A stretch of 64,000 nucleotides of DNA from Mycolicibacterium sp. CBMA 247 (GCF_009729095.1 NZ_VTGX01000001.1:248001-312000), one strand, 5' to 3'; shown: positions 9,891 to 17,914, counted from the stretch's first letter. A program made the numbers and translations. The notes: a model not told the origin generated them from the sequence alone.

Positions 9891-10760
9891 TTACCGCCCG
9901 CCGACGCGCGCCGACGGGTCGGCGGTCGCGTCGATCTTGAGCACCAGGCCGTCGCGAATGGTCAGCACGACGACGGCGAAGAGCCGGCGGCGGGCGTAGG
10001 CCAGCAGCACCGGCTCGCCGGCGGGCCCGCCGACCAGCGTCGCGCCCGGCCCCAGGTACAGCAGCAGGTTGGTGGCGACCGCGTCGCGGCCGTGGTTGAC
10101 CTGCTGGGGCGGGGCGGGGTCGGCCAGGATGGTGCCCACTCCCCACACGCTCGGGTCGAGCACCGCGCCCAGAGCCAGGACATCGCCGTTGGCGCAGGCT
10201 GCGATGAACTTCTCCAGGACGAGGCGGTGCTCGTCTGCGGTGACGGTGCCGGCCGCGGCGTGTTCGTCGACCTGGTGCGGCGTGACGCCCGCGAACTTGA
10301 TCCGGGCCCGCCGGGCCAGCTGCCGGCAGGTTCCGACCGGCCTGCCGACCGTTTCGGCGATCTCGTCGAACGGGACCGCGAACACGTCATGTAGCACGAA
10401 CGCGACCCGCTCTCCCGGGCTGAGCCGATTGAGGACTTCGAACAACGCGGTCCGCACCTGGTCGTCGAGGGTGGCGCGGTCGGCAGGGTCGGGCTCGGAC
10501 GACGCAGTGCTCTCCACCGTCCCGGGCTGCTCGAGGCGGGCCCGCGCCGAGCGCGCCTGGTCGAGACACAGCCGTCCGGCGACCACGGTTAACCAGGCGC
10601 GGATATCGTCGAGCTGCCCGGCGTCGGTGCGCGACAGCCGCAGAAATGCCTCCTGCGCAACGTCTTCGGCCTCACCGATGTCACCGAGCATCTGGTAGGC
10701 GAGGTTGACCAGGTACGGGCGGTGCTCCCGCCACGCCGCCTCGACCAGTGAATCGTTCAT
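9891..10760 (-). CDS. ECF41/SigJ-type sigma factor with SnoaL-like C-terminus
   Basis: A 289-residue extracytoplasmic-function sigma factor. Region 2 (about 12-75, [20 protein letters not shown]) and region 4 (about 105-165) are followed by a 120-residue SnoaL/NTF2-like extension (about 170-289), the hallmark of the ECF41 and SigJ types that lack a classic anti-sigma factor. The extension's usual DGGG-like and NPDKL-like motifs appear altered ([13 protein letters not shown]). It is divergent from an NmrA-like oxidoreductase, which is the usual genomic arrangement for ECF41. A matching promoter faces each gene. The inducing signal is unknown. Confidence 0.88.
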   Translation of the reverse strand: MNDSLVEAAWREHRPYLVNLAYQMLGDIGEAEDVAQEAFLRLSRTDAGQLDDIRAWLTVVAGRLCLDQARSARARLEQPGTVESTASSEPDPADRATLDDQVRTALFEVLNRLSPGERVAFVLHDVFAVPFDEIAETVGRPVGTCRQLARRARIKFAGVTPHQVDEHAAAGTVTADEHRLVLEKFIAACANGDVLALGAVLDPSVWGVGTILADPAPPQQVNHGRDAVATNLLLYLGPGATLVGGPAGEPVLLAYARRRLFAVVVLTIRDGLVLKIDATADPSARVGGR

Positions 10761-10768
10761 GCCGCTAC

Positions 10769-10795
10769 GACGAAATCCCGGCCCGAAAAGTTACC
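10769..10795 (-). promoter_or_regulatory. Putative ECF41-type promoter of the sigma-factor gene
   Basis: Reading the minus strand, GGTAAC (10795-10790), a 17-nt spacer, and CGTC (10772-10769) match the TGTCAC-like -35 and CGTC -10 pattern described for ECF41. The -10 element ends 8 nt before the start codon at 10760, so the transcript would be leaderless or nearly so. Confidence 0.65.
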
Positions 10796-10817
10796 GGTTT
10801 CCCGCTGTAACTTTCGC

Positions 10818-10844
10818 TGTAACTTTTCGGACTGCTGCCCCGTC
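10818..10844 (+). promoter_or_regulatory. Putative ECF41-type promoter of the NmrA-like gene
   Basis: TGTAAC (10818-10823), a 17-nt spacer, and CGTC (10841-10844) form the mirror image of the sigma-gene promoter. The -10 element ends 9 nt before ATG 10854. A second TGTAAC lies at 10806-10811, 12 bp upstream. Confidence 0.7.
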
Positions 10845-10853
10845 CTTGATCGC

Positions 10854-11702
10854 ATGAACACCACCATTCTCGTCACGGGCGCCACCGGCAACGTCGGGCG
10901 TCCACTCGTTTCCGAACTCGTCAACGCTGGCGCACGGGTACGCGCCGTCACCAGGCACCCGGACACCGCGGGCTTTCCCGCCGAAGTCGAGGTGGTGCCG
11001 ACCGCGGAGGCCGGGCTGGCCGGAGCCACCGCGGTATTCCTCAACTCCCGCGCGCTCGGTGCCGACCTCGCCGCGACGGTCGAGCAAGCCCGCTCAGTCG
11101 GGGTGCGCCGGTTGGTCGCGCTGTCGGCGATCAACGCCGATGACGACGATGCCCGCCAGCCGTCACGCGTGCGCGGTGACCGCAACCGCGAGTGTGAACA
11201 GCTGGCGGTGGCGTCGGCACTGGAGTGGGTGAGCCTGCGGCCGACGATCTTCGCCTCCAATTTCGCCGGCATGTGGTCGCCGCAGCTCGCCGCCGGCGAT
11301 GTGGTGAGCGGGCCGTATGCCGACGCATCGATAGCGGTGATCGCCGACGCGGACATCGCGGCCGTCGCCGCCGTCGCCCTGCTCGCCGATGACCTTGTCG
11401 GGCAACGCATCCCGCTGACCGGACCGCAGGCGCTGACCAACAGTGAGCTGGTGCAGGCCCTGGGTACGGCGCTCGGCCGGGCGCTGCGTTACCAGGAGGT
11501 GCCGCCCGACGCGGTGCGACAGCGGTTCCACGCGGTGGGCTTCCCCGCTGCCTTCGCCGACGCGTACCTGGCGCTGCTGGCCGACACCGTCGGCAGTCCG
11601 GCGCTGGTCACCCACGAGGTGGACAAGATCCTCGGCCGTCCGGCGACACCGTTCGTCCGCTGGGCCGCCGACAACCGTGACCGGTTTGCGACTGCGTCAT
11701 GA
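10854..11702 (+). CDS. NmrA-like NAD(P)-binding oxidoreductase
   Basis: A 282-residue atypical short-chain dehydrogenase of the NmrA/SDR_a5 type. The dinucleotide loop is GATGNVG at residues 9-15. The catalytic Tyr-x3-Lys of classical SDRs is not evident, as usual for this group; it may sense NAD(P) redox state or reduce quinone-like compounds. Divergence from the ECF41 sigma gene and a facing ECF41-type promoter make it the likely target gene of that sigma factor. Its stop overlaps an ATG of the following reading frame at 11699, so the two genes are transcribed together. Confidence 0.85.
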   Translation: MNTTILVTGATGNVGRPLVSELVNAGARVRAVTRHPDTAGFPAEVEVVPTAEAGLAGATAVFLNSRALGADLAATVEQARSVGVRRLVALSAINADDDDARQPSRVRGDRNRECEQLAVASALEWVSLRPTIFASNFAGMWSPQLAAGDVVSGPYADASIAVIADADIAAVAAVALLADDLVGQRIPLTGPQALTNSELVQALGTALGRALRYQEVPPDAVRQRFHAVGFPAAFADAYLALLADTVGSPALVTHEVDKILGRPATPFVRWAADNRDRFATAS

Positions 11703-11725
11703 ACCATCGAGCAAAGGAGCACATG

Positions 11726-12166
11726 ATGTCCGATCCCACCCCGCCGCGCTGGCTCAGGCCCATGAACAAAGCGATGATGGCGGTACAGCGCCTGGGCATT
11801 CCGATCGGGCCCGCGATGGTGCTGACCGTGCCCGGGCGGAAATCCGGGGTTCCCCGCAGCACTCCGATGACGCCGTTCGACCACAACGGCGGCCTCTACA
11901 CGGTGGCCGGCTATCCCGGCTCGGACTGGGCAGCCAATGCCCGTGCCGCCGGCGCCGGGACGCTGAGGCGGGGCCGGCGGTCCCGGACGGTCAAGATCAT
12001 CGAACTCAGCCCCGAGCAGTCGCGTCCGGTGCTTCGCGCGTTCGCGGTCAAGGTTCCTGTCGGCGTCGGCTTCGCCAAGCGCAGCGGCCTGGTCGTCGAC
12101 GGCACCCCCGACGAATTCGAAGCACTGGCAGGGCGTTTGACGGTATTCAGGTTCGATCCGGCCTAA
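11726..12166 (+). CDS. Deazaflavin-dependent nitroreductase-family protein
   Basis: A 146-residue split-barrel protein resembling the Ddn/nitroreductase family that uses F420H2. A VLTVPGRKSGVPRSTPM stretch near residues 30-50 is the family cofactor-binding pattern. The start at 11726 is placed 6 nt after AAAGGAG (11713-11719). ATGs at 11723 and 11699 are also open, the latter overlapping the previous stop. It is the second gene of the unit led by the NmrA-like gene, so it is plausibly under ECF41 control. Such enzymes reduce quinones or activated double bonds. The stop overlaps the stop of the convergent DUF4097 gene. Confidence 0.82.
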   Translation: MSDPTPPRWLRPMNKAMMAVQRLGIPIGPAMVLTVPGRKSGVPRSTPMTPFDHNGGLYTVAGYPGSDWAANARAAGAGTLRRGRRSRTVKIIELSPEQSRPVLRAFAVKVPVGVGFAKRSGLVVDGTPDEFEALAGRLTVFRFDPA

Positions 12167-12981
12167 CTGGACCGGCCCGCGGAGACAGGCCCGACGGCGC
12201 GGCGGATCGAAATGTCTCCCGAGCCGGTGCGGGCGCGCACGACGAGAGTTTCGTCGCCGTCGGCCGGCCCGTCCGAAGCCTGCAGTCCGTTGTCGACGGC
12301 GCCGGAGTGGGTCTTGAGTTCCAGTCGGGCCGCCGTGCCCTCCGGAATGCCGACTTCGACCTCACCGCTACCGGTTTGCGCGCTCAGGGCACCGCTGACG
12401 GCGACGGTGACGGTGACCGAACCCGATGCCGCCTGGTGCGTGGCGTGACCGCGCAGCGTCCCGATGGTCAGGCTGCCGCTGGCCGCCTGAAACTTCACAT
12501 CGCCGTCGATCCGATCGATCGCCGCGTCACCGGAAGCCGTGGCGATCCGCGCGTTCCCCGCCAGATCGCCGATCGTGATATCGCCTGATGCGCTGTCCGC
12601 CTTGATGTTTCCGGCAACGGTCGCCACCCGCATGGCGCCGCTGGCCGATGCGGAGCGGCAATCCGAGTACACGCCGTCCGCGTCGATGTCGGCCGATGCC
12701 GACGAGAGGTCGAGCCGGGAGCGTGCGGGCAGGGCGATATCGACGCGGACCGCTCCCCCGCGTCCTAACGACAGGACCTTTCTGCCTGCCGTCACCACGA
12801 GAGTGCCGTTGCGGAAATCGATGCGGGTCTGCTCGGCCGCCCGCACATCGGACGCGCGTTCGGGGTCACGCGGCCAGACGTCGACGACGGTGTCGTCACG
12901 GTCGGTGGCCGCCAGGTGCACCGCACCGGCCACCACCTCGACAACGGCCGTGATGGGTTCGGGTGTGTGGAACGTGGCCAT
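12163..12981 (-). CDS. DUF4097 beta-solenoid-like protein
   Basis: A 272-residue protein with DUF4097 repeats. Short strands ending in an ASG motif (SASASGAM, DSASGDIT, ATASGDAA, QAASGSLT, QAASGSVT, QTGSGEVE) recur about every 20 residues from 110 to 215, as in a right-handed beta-helix. No signal peptide or membrane segment is seen, so it is probably cytosolic. The function is unknown. It lies 37 nt downstream of a ribbon-helix-helix gene with which it forms an operon. The 3' end overlaps the convergent nitroreductase-like gene by 4 nt. Confidence 0.8.
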   Translation of the reverse strand: MATFHTPEPITAVVEVVAGAVHLAATDRDDTVVDVWPRDPERASDVRAAEQTRIDFRNGTLVVTAGRKVLSLGRGGAVRVDIALPARSRLDLSSASADIDADGVYSDCRSASASGAMRVATVAGNIKADSASGDITIGDLAGNARIATASGDAAIDRIDGDVKFQAASGSLTIGTLRGHATHQAASGSVTVTVAVSGALSAQTGSGEVEVGIPEGTAARLELKTHSGAVDNGLQASDGPADGDETLVVRARTGSGDISIRRAVGPVSAGRSS

Positions 12982-13018
12982 CGGTTTCTCCTATCAGTCG
13001 GGTTCAGCTTCTGTCGGT

Positions 13019-13525
13019 TCAGCGGACCCAGCCACTGAAGGTCTTGCCGGCGGCCCGGGTCTGGCGACCAGCCCCACCGAGCGCTGCTGCCGCAGAACGC
13101 ACGAGCCAGGCATTCACCGACACACCGTCGTGGCGGGCGGCACCCTCCACGCCGGTGCGCAGGCTCTCGGGGAGTCGCAGTGACACACGCCAGGTACCGC
13201 CGTCGTCATCGCGCACGCGAGGAGCAAGGTCAGATTCCGCGACATCCACGACCGGCGGTACCACGGGACCGTCGGCGTCGGTCTCGGCTGGTTCGACCGT
13301 GAACTCGGGGTCACGGCCGCTGAGCCGGACATGGACGGATCCGGGGGCGAGTTCACGCGTGATCTGCTCGGCCGCCTCGGACAGGGCCTCCAGCAGGGCG
13401 AGCCGCAGCGCCGATTCCAGTGGCGCGGTCAGTCGCTGGGCCAGCGCCTCGGCCTCGGCGCCACCCGCGGCGGCGGCTACACCGAGTTCGTGCCGGACGG
13501 CGTCGACATACGGCTGCAAATCCAT
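13019..13525 (-). CDS. Ribbon-helix-helix (HicB/Arc-like) DNA-binding protein
   Basis: A 168-residue protein. The N-terminal 90 residues are Ala/Glu-rich and helical. The C-terminal part (about 110-155, WRVSLRLPESLRTGVEGAAR and SVNAWLVRSAAAAL) is a typical ribbon-helix-helix DNA-binding unit as in HicB-family antitoxins. There is no HicA-like toxin next to it; the co-transcribed partner is the DUF4097 protein. A perfect 19-bp palindrome 10 nt upstream of the start (13536-13554) is the probable autoregulatory operator. It is better seen as a repressor of its own operon than as a proven antitoxin. Confidence 0.8.
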   Translation of the reverse strand: MDLQPYVDAVRHELGVAAAAGGAEAEALAQRLTAPLESALRLALLEALSEAAEQITRELAPGSVHVRLSGRDPEFTVEPAETDADGPVVPPVVDVAESDLAPRVRDDDGGTWRVSLRLPESLRTGVEGAARHDGVSVNAWLVRSAAAALGGAGRQTRAAGKTFSGWVR

Positions 13526-13535
13526 GCTGTCATGG

Positions 13536-13554
13536 TGACATCATAATGATGTCA
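13536..13554. promoter_or_regulatory. Perfect 19-bp palindromic operator
   Basis: TGACATCATAATGATGTCA is a perfect inverted repeat (9 + 1 + 9) just upstream of the ribbon-helix-helix gene. The repeated ATGATGTCA half-site suits an RHH dimer-of-dimers. It likely overlaps the promoter and represses the operon. Confidence 0.75.
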
Positions 13555-13579
13555 TCGCAAGCATCACTTTGACGCCGGG

Positions 13580-14449
13580 CTAGCGCACCTTCGCGATGAC
13601 GGATTCCGCGAACTGCTCGATGGGGCCACGGAAACGATCGGCACCTGCGGCACCGTTGGGCGTTCCGACCCACGGCGCACACATCACCGCGGTGATGCCG
13701 AGGTCTTCGGCCCGCTTGTACAGATCCGGCGAGGGCGGATCCAGCAGCGCCAGGATGATGTCGAACGGCTCACGGTCCCGTCCGTATTCACGGCGCAGTT
13801 CGGCCAGGCGCGTGGTGTAGCGGGAGGCCCGCTCGAGTGTGTAGGCGTAGCCGATCCAGCCGTCGCAGGCCCGGGCCGCACGCCGCAGCGCCGCCTCGGA
13901 TTCACCCCCGCACAGGATCGGCACCGGCGCCGGCGGGTGAGGTTCGATCATCAGCTCGGGAACCTGGTAGTAGCGCCCCTCATACGACACCCAGCCGCCG
14001 CGCCACAGTTCGCGTAGCGCCGGGATCATCTCGTCGAGCCTCTTGCCGCGGGTGTCGAAATCCTGGCCCATGAGTTCGAATTCCTCCCGCATCCAGCCGA
14101 CACCAACCCCGAGGGACACCCGCCCACCGGAGATGACGGCAGCCGTCGCCACTTGTTTGGCGACTTCCAGCAGCGGACGCGCCGGTGCCACGTACACGGC
14201 GTTGGAGAACCGCAGCCGGCGAGTGACGGCGGCCATCGCGCCGATCAGAATCCAGGAGTCGGGCCAGCCGGTCTCGGGGGCCCACGGGGGCTTGCCGGTC
14301 GGCGAATCCGGGTAGGGCGAGGACAGTTCTCGCGGGTAGATCATGTGGTCGGAGCACACCATGCCGTGATAGCCGGCCTCGTCGAGCAACGGCGCCACCG
14401 TCAACGCGTCGCTGGTGTTCATGAATGCCGTACCACTCCAGAACTGCAT
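13580..14449 (-). CDS. LLM-class F420-dependent oxidoreductase
   Basis: A 289-residue luciferase-like monooxygenase-fold protein of the group (TIGR03619-like) that uses F420. Recognisable blocks are SDHMIYP (near 33-39), the RLRFSNAVYV strand, GGRVSLGVGVGWMREEFE (about 108-125) and a PVPILCGGESEAALRRAAR strand near 180. The substrate is unknown; relatives act on ketones, aldehydes or heterocycles. The start at 14449 follows AGAAGG. It is transcribed away from the DUF2631 gene; the 171-bp intergenic region holds a striking 29-bp palindrome. Confidence 0.85.
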   Translation of the reverse strand: MQFWSGTAFMNTSDALTVAPLLDEAGYHGMVCSDHMIYPRELSSPYPDSPTGKPPWAPETGWPDSWILIGAMAAVTRRLRFSNAVYVAPARPLLEVAKQVATAAVISGGRVSLGVGVGWMREEFELMGQDFDTRGKRLDEMIPALRELWRGGWVSYEGRYYQVPELMIEPHPPAPVPILCGGESEAALRRAARACDGWIGYAYTLERASRYTTRLAELRREYGRDREPFDIILALLDPPSPDLYKRAEDLGITAVMCAPWVGTPNGAAGADRFRGPIEQFAESVIAKVR

Positions 14450-14543
14450 CTACCGACCCTTCTGTTTTTGCGGTGCGTTCGTAATCAGCAGGGACGCATG
14501 CCCACGCTGCGGCGGTACCGGAGTCTGGGTTGACCCCCCAGGG

Positions 14544-14572
14544 CTGGCATACGACGCAGCGTCGTATGCCAG
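14544..14572. promoter_or_regulatory. Perfect 29-bp palindrome between divergent genes
   Basis: CTGGCATACGACGC (14544-14557) and its exact reverse complement GCGTCGTATGCCAG (14559-14572) flank a single A. The site lies 49 nt before the DUF2631 start and 94 nt before the F420-oxidoreductase start. There is no U-run, so an operator is more likely than a terminator. No adjacent gene encodes an obvious regulator. Confidence 0.65.
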
Positions 14573-14620
14573 AATGTGCGCAAGCCAGCCCGAAGCCAGT
14601 TCGATCCGGAGGAGCAACCC

Positions 14621-14875
14621 GTGGCCAACACCGAGGTGGAGCGACACAACGGCGTCGACGTCGAGGACGTGCCGTCGGCAGCATGGGGCTGGTCCCATAT
14701 GAACATCAAGGTGATCCACATCGGCGGTGTGCTGTCCGCGATCTTCCTGCTGGTCATGATGCACGGCAACCACATCGGGCACGTCGAGAACTGGTTCCTC
14801 ATCTCGTTCTCGGCGTTCATCTTCCTGGCCGTGGGACGCGACTGGTGGCTGCGTCGCCGCGGCTGGATTCGCTAG
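14621..14875 (+). CDS. DUF2631 membrane protein (Rv2876 type)
   Basis: An 84-residue protein with two membrane helices (about residues 30-47 and 54-70) and a basic C-terminus [10 protein letters not shown], matching the mycobacterial DUF2631 family (Rv2876). The GTG at 14621 is chosen over an upstream ATG at 14576 because a strong GGAGGAG site (14608-14614) sits 6 nt before it and the homologue starts there. The function is unknown. It is a conserved backbone gene, but the mpt53 and mpt70/dipZ genes that neighbour it in M. tuberculosis are missing. Confidence 0.85.
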   Translation: MANTEVERHNGVDVEDVPSAAWGWSHMNIKVIHIGGVLSAIFLLVMMHGNHIGHVENWFLISFSAFIFLAVGRDWWLRRRGWIR

Positions 14876-14897
14876 CCGCACCCCTCGCATGCCGGCT

Positions 14898-15764
14898 CTA
14901 CAACCGGGCCGGCATATCGATGGCGGTATCACCCGGTCGCATCGGGCGGATCAGCCCTTCCTGGGCGAATGAGGCCAAAAGCTCGCCATCCTCGGTGTGC
15001 ACCTGGCCTCGGACGTAGGACATCCCCTGAGCGGCCGCGGTGCTCTCATGGCTGTAGAGCAGCCAACCATCCCACTCCACGACCTCGTGGAAACAGACGG
15101 ACGTCGACATCAACGCCGTGGACAACGTCGCATGTGCCTGCGCCGTCCCGACCCCGCGGTGTGGCCGCATCGTGGTCGAGATGCCGAGTTGGCCGGTGAA
15201 ATATGCCAACAGCGCCTTGGCGAGGTCGTCACGTTCGGGTATCGGGTCGCAACGCAGCCAGGCATAGAGTTCGGGCGGCCCCACCTCATCGGGGCTGTTG
15301 ACGTCGACGACATCAACCAGGCGCAACTCGTGTCCTGCCATGGCCCGCGCGGCCGGGTGGGCGTCATCCGGCGTATCGACGTCGGGCCGCAACGCGTGGT
15401 GGCTGATCACCTCCCCCGACGGCACATCGGCCAGTACCGTCACCGTCGCGCACAACCGTGAATCCTGGCTGACGGTCAGCACCGCTGTCGCCGTCGAACG
15501 GCCCTCGTGCACGACATCGACCGACAACTCGACGGTGGAGTCGATCTCGACCGGCCTGGTGAAGATCGCGTGCGCCGAACGAATCGCCTTGTCCGGAAAT
15601 CGCTTCGCGGTCGCGACGATCGCCTGACCCAGCGCCTGCGCACCCTTGGCCACCTGCCTTCCGTCGGTACCGGCCGGTCCGGTCACACCGACGAACCGAC
15701 CCGGTCCGGCGGGCCTCACGTCGAACACCTCGAGCAGGCAGGCGACCGACGCCGGTACCGACAT
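14898..15764 (-). CDS. TesB-like acyl-CoA thioesterase (double hotdog)
   Basis: A 288-residue protein resembling acyl-CoA thioesterase II: two hotdog halves (about 10-115 and 150-285), with AHATLSTALMSTSVCFHE and YSHESTAAAQGMSYVRGQV matching the second half that normally carries the active-site residues. It hydrolyses an acyl-CoA in the cytosol. The ATG at 15764 shares its first base with the stop of the upstream hypothetical gene (TGATG), so the pair is translationally coupled. A GTG two codons earlier is an alternative. The chain length or substrate cannot be told from sequence. Confidence 0.78.
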   Translation of the reverse strand: MSVPASVACLLEVFDVRPAGPGRFVGVTGPAGTDGRQVAKGAQALGQAIVATAKRFPDKAIRSAHAIFTRPVEIDSTVELSVDVVHEGRSTATAVLTVSQDSRLCATVTVLADVPSGEVISHHALRPDVDTPDDAHPAARAMAGHELRLVDVVDVNSPDEVGPPELYAWLRCDPIPERDDLAKALLAYFTGQLGISTTMRPHRGVGTAQAHATLSTALMSTSVCFHEVVEWDGWLLYSHESTAAAQGMSYVRGQVHTEDGELLASFAQEGLIRPMRPGDTAIDMPARL

Positions 15765-16378
15765 CAACACACCGGCATCAGGTCGGCGTCGAGCAGGCCG
15801 GCGGACCGCCCGTACCGGTACATGGTCTCCACCGCGCCGACCGCTCCCGGGTCTGCCCCTGCCACCGCCAGCGCGTGCACCTTGAATGCCAGCGCGGCCG
15901 CGCTCGGCCGGTACTGCACTCGGTGGACCTGCCCGCCGAGACCTCCTGGACCCCGCGACCCGAAGAAGACCACATCGCCGCCGGGGTTGCGCAACGCGGT
16001 GAGCCGATCGTCATCGGATTCGAAGCGATCGGTGCCGATCGCCGTCATCGAGACCGCATCCGCCCCCGCTGATCGCCACAGCCCGCTCAGGTCAACGGCT
16101 TTCAGCCCGAGAATGCGCAGCGCATGCTCATCGCCGCACTCGCGGTCGGCGGCGACGCTGACCTGCCACCCCGCCATGGCGCGGTCGAACAACCATCCGC
16201 CGATGCCCGACACCATGTCGGCGACATCGGTGGCCACCACGCTCAGCTCGTACCGCAACACCTTCTCGGGACGCACGCGCGGCCGCGCGAACGGGGCTGT
16301 GTACGAGACGGCTCCCGGCGTGTTGCCGTCGTCGCGCACCTCGGACATCTGCGCGGACATTCCTGGCTGTGGGGACAT
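15764..16378 (-). CDS. Conserved hypothetical protein
   Basis: A 204-residue protein with no domain I recognise. It has no signal peptide or clear membrane helix. A hydrophobic, glycine-containing stretch (DMVSGIGGWLFDRAMAGWQV, about 54-73) and a GSRGPGGLGG loop near 145 are the most distinctive parts. It is coupled to the downstream TesB-like thioesterase by a TGATG overlap, which argues that the gene is real and that it acts with the thioesterase, perhaps as a partner in acyl-CoA turnover. The intergenic region upstream contains one copy of the TGACA-N14-TGTAA dyad, but in the opposite orientation. Confidence 0.6.
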   Translation of the reverse strand: MSPQPGMSAQMSEVRDDGNTPGAVSYTAPFARPRVRPEKVLRYELSVVATDVADMVSGIGGWLFDRAMAGWQVSVAADRECGDEHALRILGLKAVDLSGLWRSAGADAVSMTAIGTDRFESDDDRLTALRNPGGDVVFFGSRGPGGLGGQVHRVQYRPSAAALAFKVHALAVAGADPGAVGAVETMYRYGRSAGLLDADLMPVC

Positions 16379-16460
16379 AGGTCATCCAATCCGGGTCCAG
16401 TGGGCTGATCGGCCGGCACGTCTCGACGGAGTGTTGCGGTGTAACCCGCCTCACCCAACA

Positions 16461-16490
16461 GCGTGACATTCTCAAGAGAATCTGTAAAGC
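16461..16490 (+). promoter_or_regulatory. GCKTKACA-N14-TGTMAMGC dyad, copy 1
   Basis: GCGTGACA (16461-16468), 14 nt, TGTAAAGC (16483-16490). It lies 97 nt before the chosen DUF427 start, but only 7 nt before an in-frame TTG at 16498. The same element recurs at 26284, 39367, 43392 and 45315. Confidence 0.55.
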
Positions 16491-16587
16491 TTCTATCTTG
16501 ACGCGGCGATCGCGCACACCAATCGCGACCGATGCGTCAGCTAGGTGTGTCCGCGTCCAGCCGATCAGCCAAAATGGAGGTGCCGCA

Positions 16588-17295
16588 ATGAGTCTCGTCG
16601 CAGGACGGGGTCCGTTGAGTACACAACCGGCCGGTTGGTTCTCGCCCCCGCTGGCCGGTGGCACGGTCTACATCGAGCCGCACCCCCGCCGCATCCAAGG
16701 CTTCCGCGGTGACGTCGCCGCAGTCGACACCGAGCACGCCCTGATGGTGCACCGCGCAGGCCACCCGCTCAGCTATGCGTTCCCGAGCGGTGAGGTCGGC
16801 GATCTCCCCTACGAGCCTGTACCCGAGGCACCGGGATACGTCGCGGTGCCATGGGACGGCGTCGACGCATGGTTCGAAGAGGGCCGCAAGCTGGTGCACT
16901 ACCCGCCAAACCCCTACCACCGGGTCGATTGCCGGCCGACCCGCCGCGGCCTGCGGGTGACGGCCGCCGACACCGTGCTGGTCGACACCGACGAGACCGT
17001 GATCGTCTTCGAGACGGCATTGGAACCGCGGCTCTACGTGGAACCGGCCCGGGTCCGCACCGACCTCCTGCAGCCCAGCCCGACCACGTCGTACTGCAAC
17101 TACAAGGGCACCGCCAGCTACTGGTCGGCGGTCGTCGGGGACACCGTCATCGCCGACGTGGCGTGGAGCTACCCCGACACGCCACCGGAGTCCCTGCCCA
17201 TCCAGGGACTGCTCAGCTTCGACGCGACGCGGGTGGACGTGCTCGCCGAGCTCCCCTCTTCCGGGACGTCGGCCGCATGCGGCTGCGAACTGTGA
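16588..17295 (+). CDS. DUF427 domain protein
   Basis: A 235-residue protein containing two DUF427-like segments; the second includes SPTTSYCNYKGTASYWS at about residues 168-184, the family's best-conserved stretch, followed by VAWSYPDTPPE. DUF427 proteins are small cytosolic beta proteins of unknown function. The ATG at 16588 follows GGAGGTGCCGCA. An in-frame TTG at 16498 would add 30 residues and would suit a leaderless transcript from the dyad element just upstream. It ends in a Cys-Gly-Cys motif. It is followed by an SRPBCC gene after 60 nt. Confidence 0.75.
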   Translation: MSLVAGRGPLSTQPAGWFSPPLAGGTVYIEPHPRRIQGFRGDVAAVDTEHALMVHRAGHPLSYAFPSGEVGDLPYEPVPEAPGYVAVPWDGVDAWFEEGRKLVHYPPNPYHRVDCRPTRRGLRVTAADTVLVDTDETVIVFETALEPRLYVEPARVRTDLLQPSPTTSYCNYKGTASYWSAVVGDTVIADVAWSYPDTPPESLPIQGLLSFDATRVDVLAELPSSGTSAACGCEL

Positions 17296-17355
17296 CCACA
17301 CCAGCGATGCCTGCAACGCACTGCAGAGCCCGCAATACCCAGGAAGGCGAGCACA

Positions 17356-17829
17356 TTGGGCATCGTGACCACCAGCTCCGAGACGGCGTTCACCCAATCC
17401 GCCGAGGAGGTCTACGATTTCGTCACCGATCCGGCGAACTGGGTCAAGACCTACCCGGGCAGCGCCCATATCGGCGGGTTACCGGAGCGGCTACCGCTGC
17501 AGGTCGGTGACACCTGGACCGAGGCCGGACCCGACGGCACCCAGATCTACACGTGGCACTTGGCAATCGCCATGCGGCCGCGCATATGGGTGTTCAATTC
17601 GGTGGGCCGACTCGGCCACGATCGTGACGGCAACGGCGGCATGGAAGGCCGAATCACCGTGCAGTATCAGTTCACCCGCCCGGGTAACGACGTCACGCTG
17701 TTCAGCCGCACGATGACCATCGAGGCCTACAAAGATGCCCCGCTGCCGGATGCACTGTTCCGCGTGGTCAATCCGGCGAATATCGACAAGTATCACGCTG
17801 CGGTGGCCCGGGAGCTGGCCGGCGGCTGA
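17356..17829 (+). CDS. SRPBCC-superfamily (polyketide cyclase-like) protein
   Basis: A 157-residue START/SRPBCC-fold protein: TAFTQSAEEVYDFVTDPANW at the N-terminus is the typical opening strand-helix, followed by seven-stranded sheet segments and a long C-terminal helix. Such proteins bind or modify small hydrophobic ligands. The likely start is TTG 17356, with GTG 17365 as an alternative. It is on the same strand as DUF427 and probably co-transcribed. Its stop codon lies inside the first unit of a 26-bp tandem repeat. Confidence 0.78.
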   Translation: MGIVTTSSETAFTQSAEEVYDFVTDPANWVKTYPGSAHIGGLPERLPLQVGDTWTEAGPDGTQIYTWHLAIAMRPRIWVFNSVGRLGHDRDGNGGMEGRITVQYQFTRPGNDVTLFSRTMTIEAYKDAPLPDALFRVVNPANIDKYHAAVARELAGG

Positions 17830-17914
17830 GCCGCCAATCAGGCTTGCGCGGCTGAGCCGCCAATCAGGCTTGCGCGGCTGAGCCGCCAATCAAGCCAGCG
17901 CGGCTGAGCCGCCG
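17825..17914. repeat. 26-bp tandem repeat at convergent gene ends
   Basis: Units start with GCTGAGCCGCC at 17825, 17851, 17877 and 17903, an exact 26-bp period. The first two units are identical, the third has changes in its last bases, and the fourth is partial. Each unit carries the hairpin GGCGGCT-G-AGCCGCC or a shortened version. The array includes the SRPBCC stop and the stop region of the EspI-like gene, so it may serve as a two-way terminator and could vary in copy number between strains. Confidence 0.85.

Noticed and set aside
13019..13525. HicAB toxin-antitoxin pair
   Set aside because: Only the HicB-like RHH domain is visible; neither neighbour resembles the short HicA toxin.
17825..17914. 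CRISPR array
   Set aside because: The 26-bp units are directly adjacent with no unique spacers and no cas genes are present.
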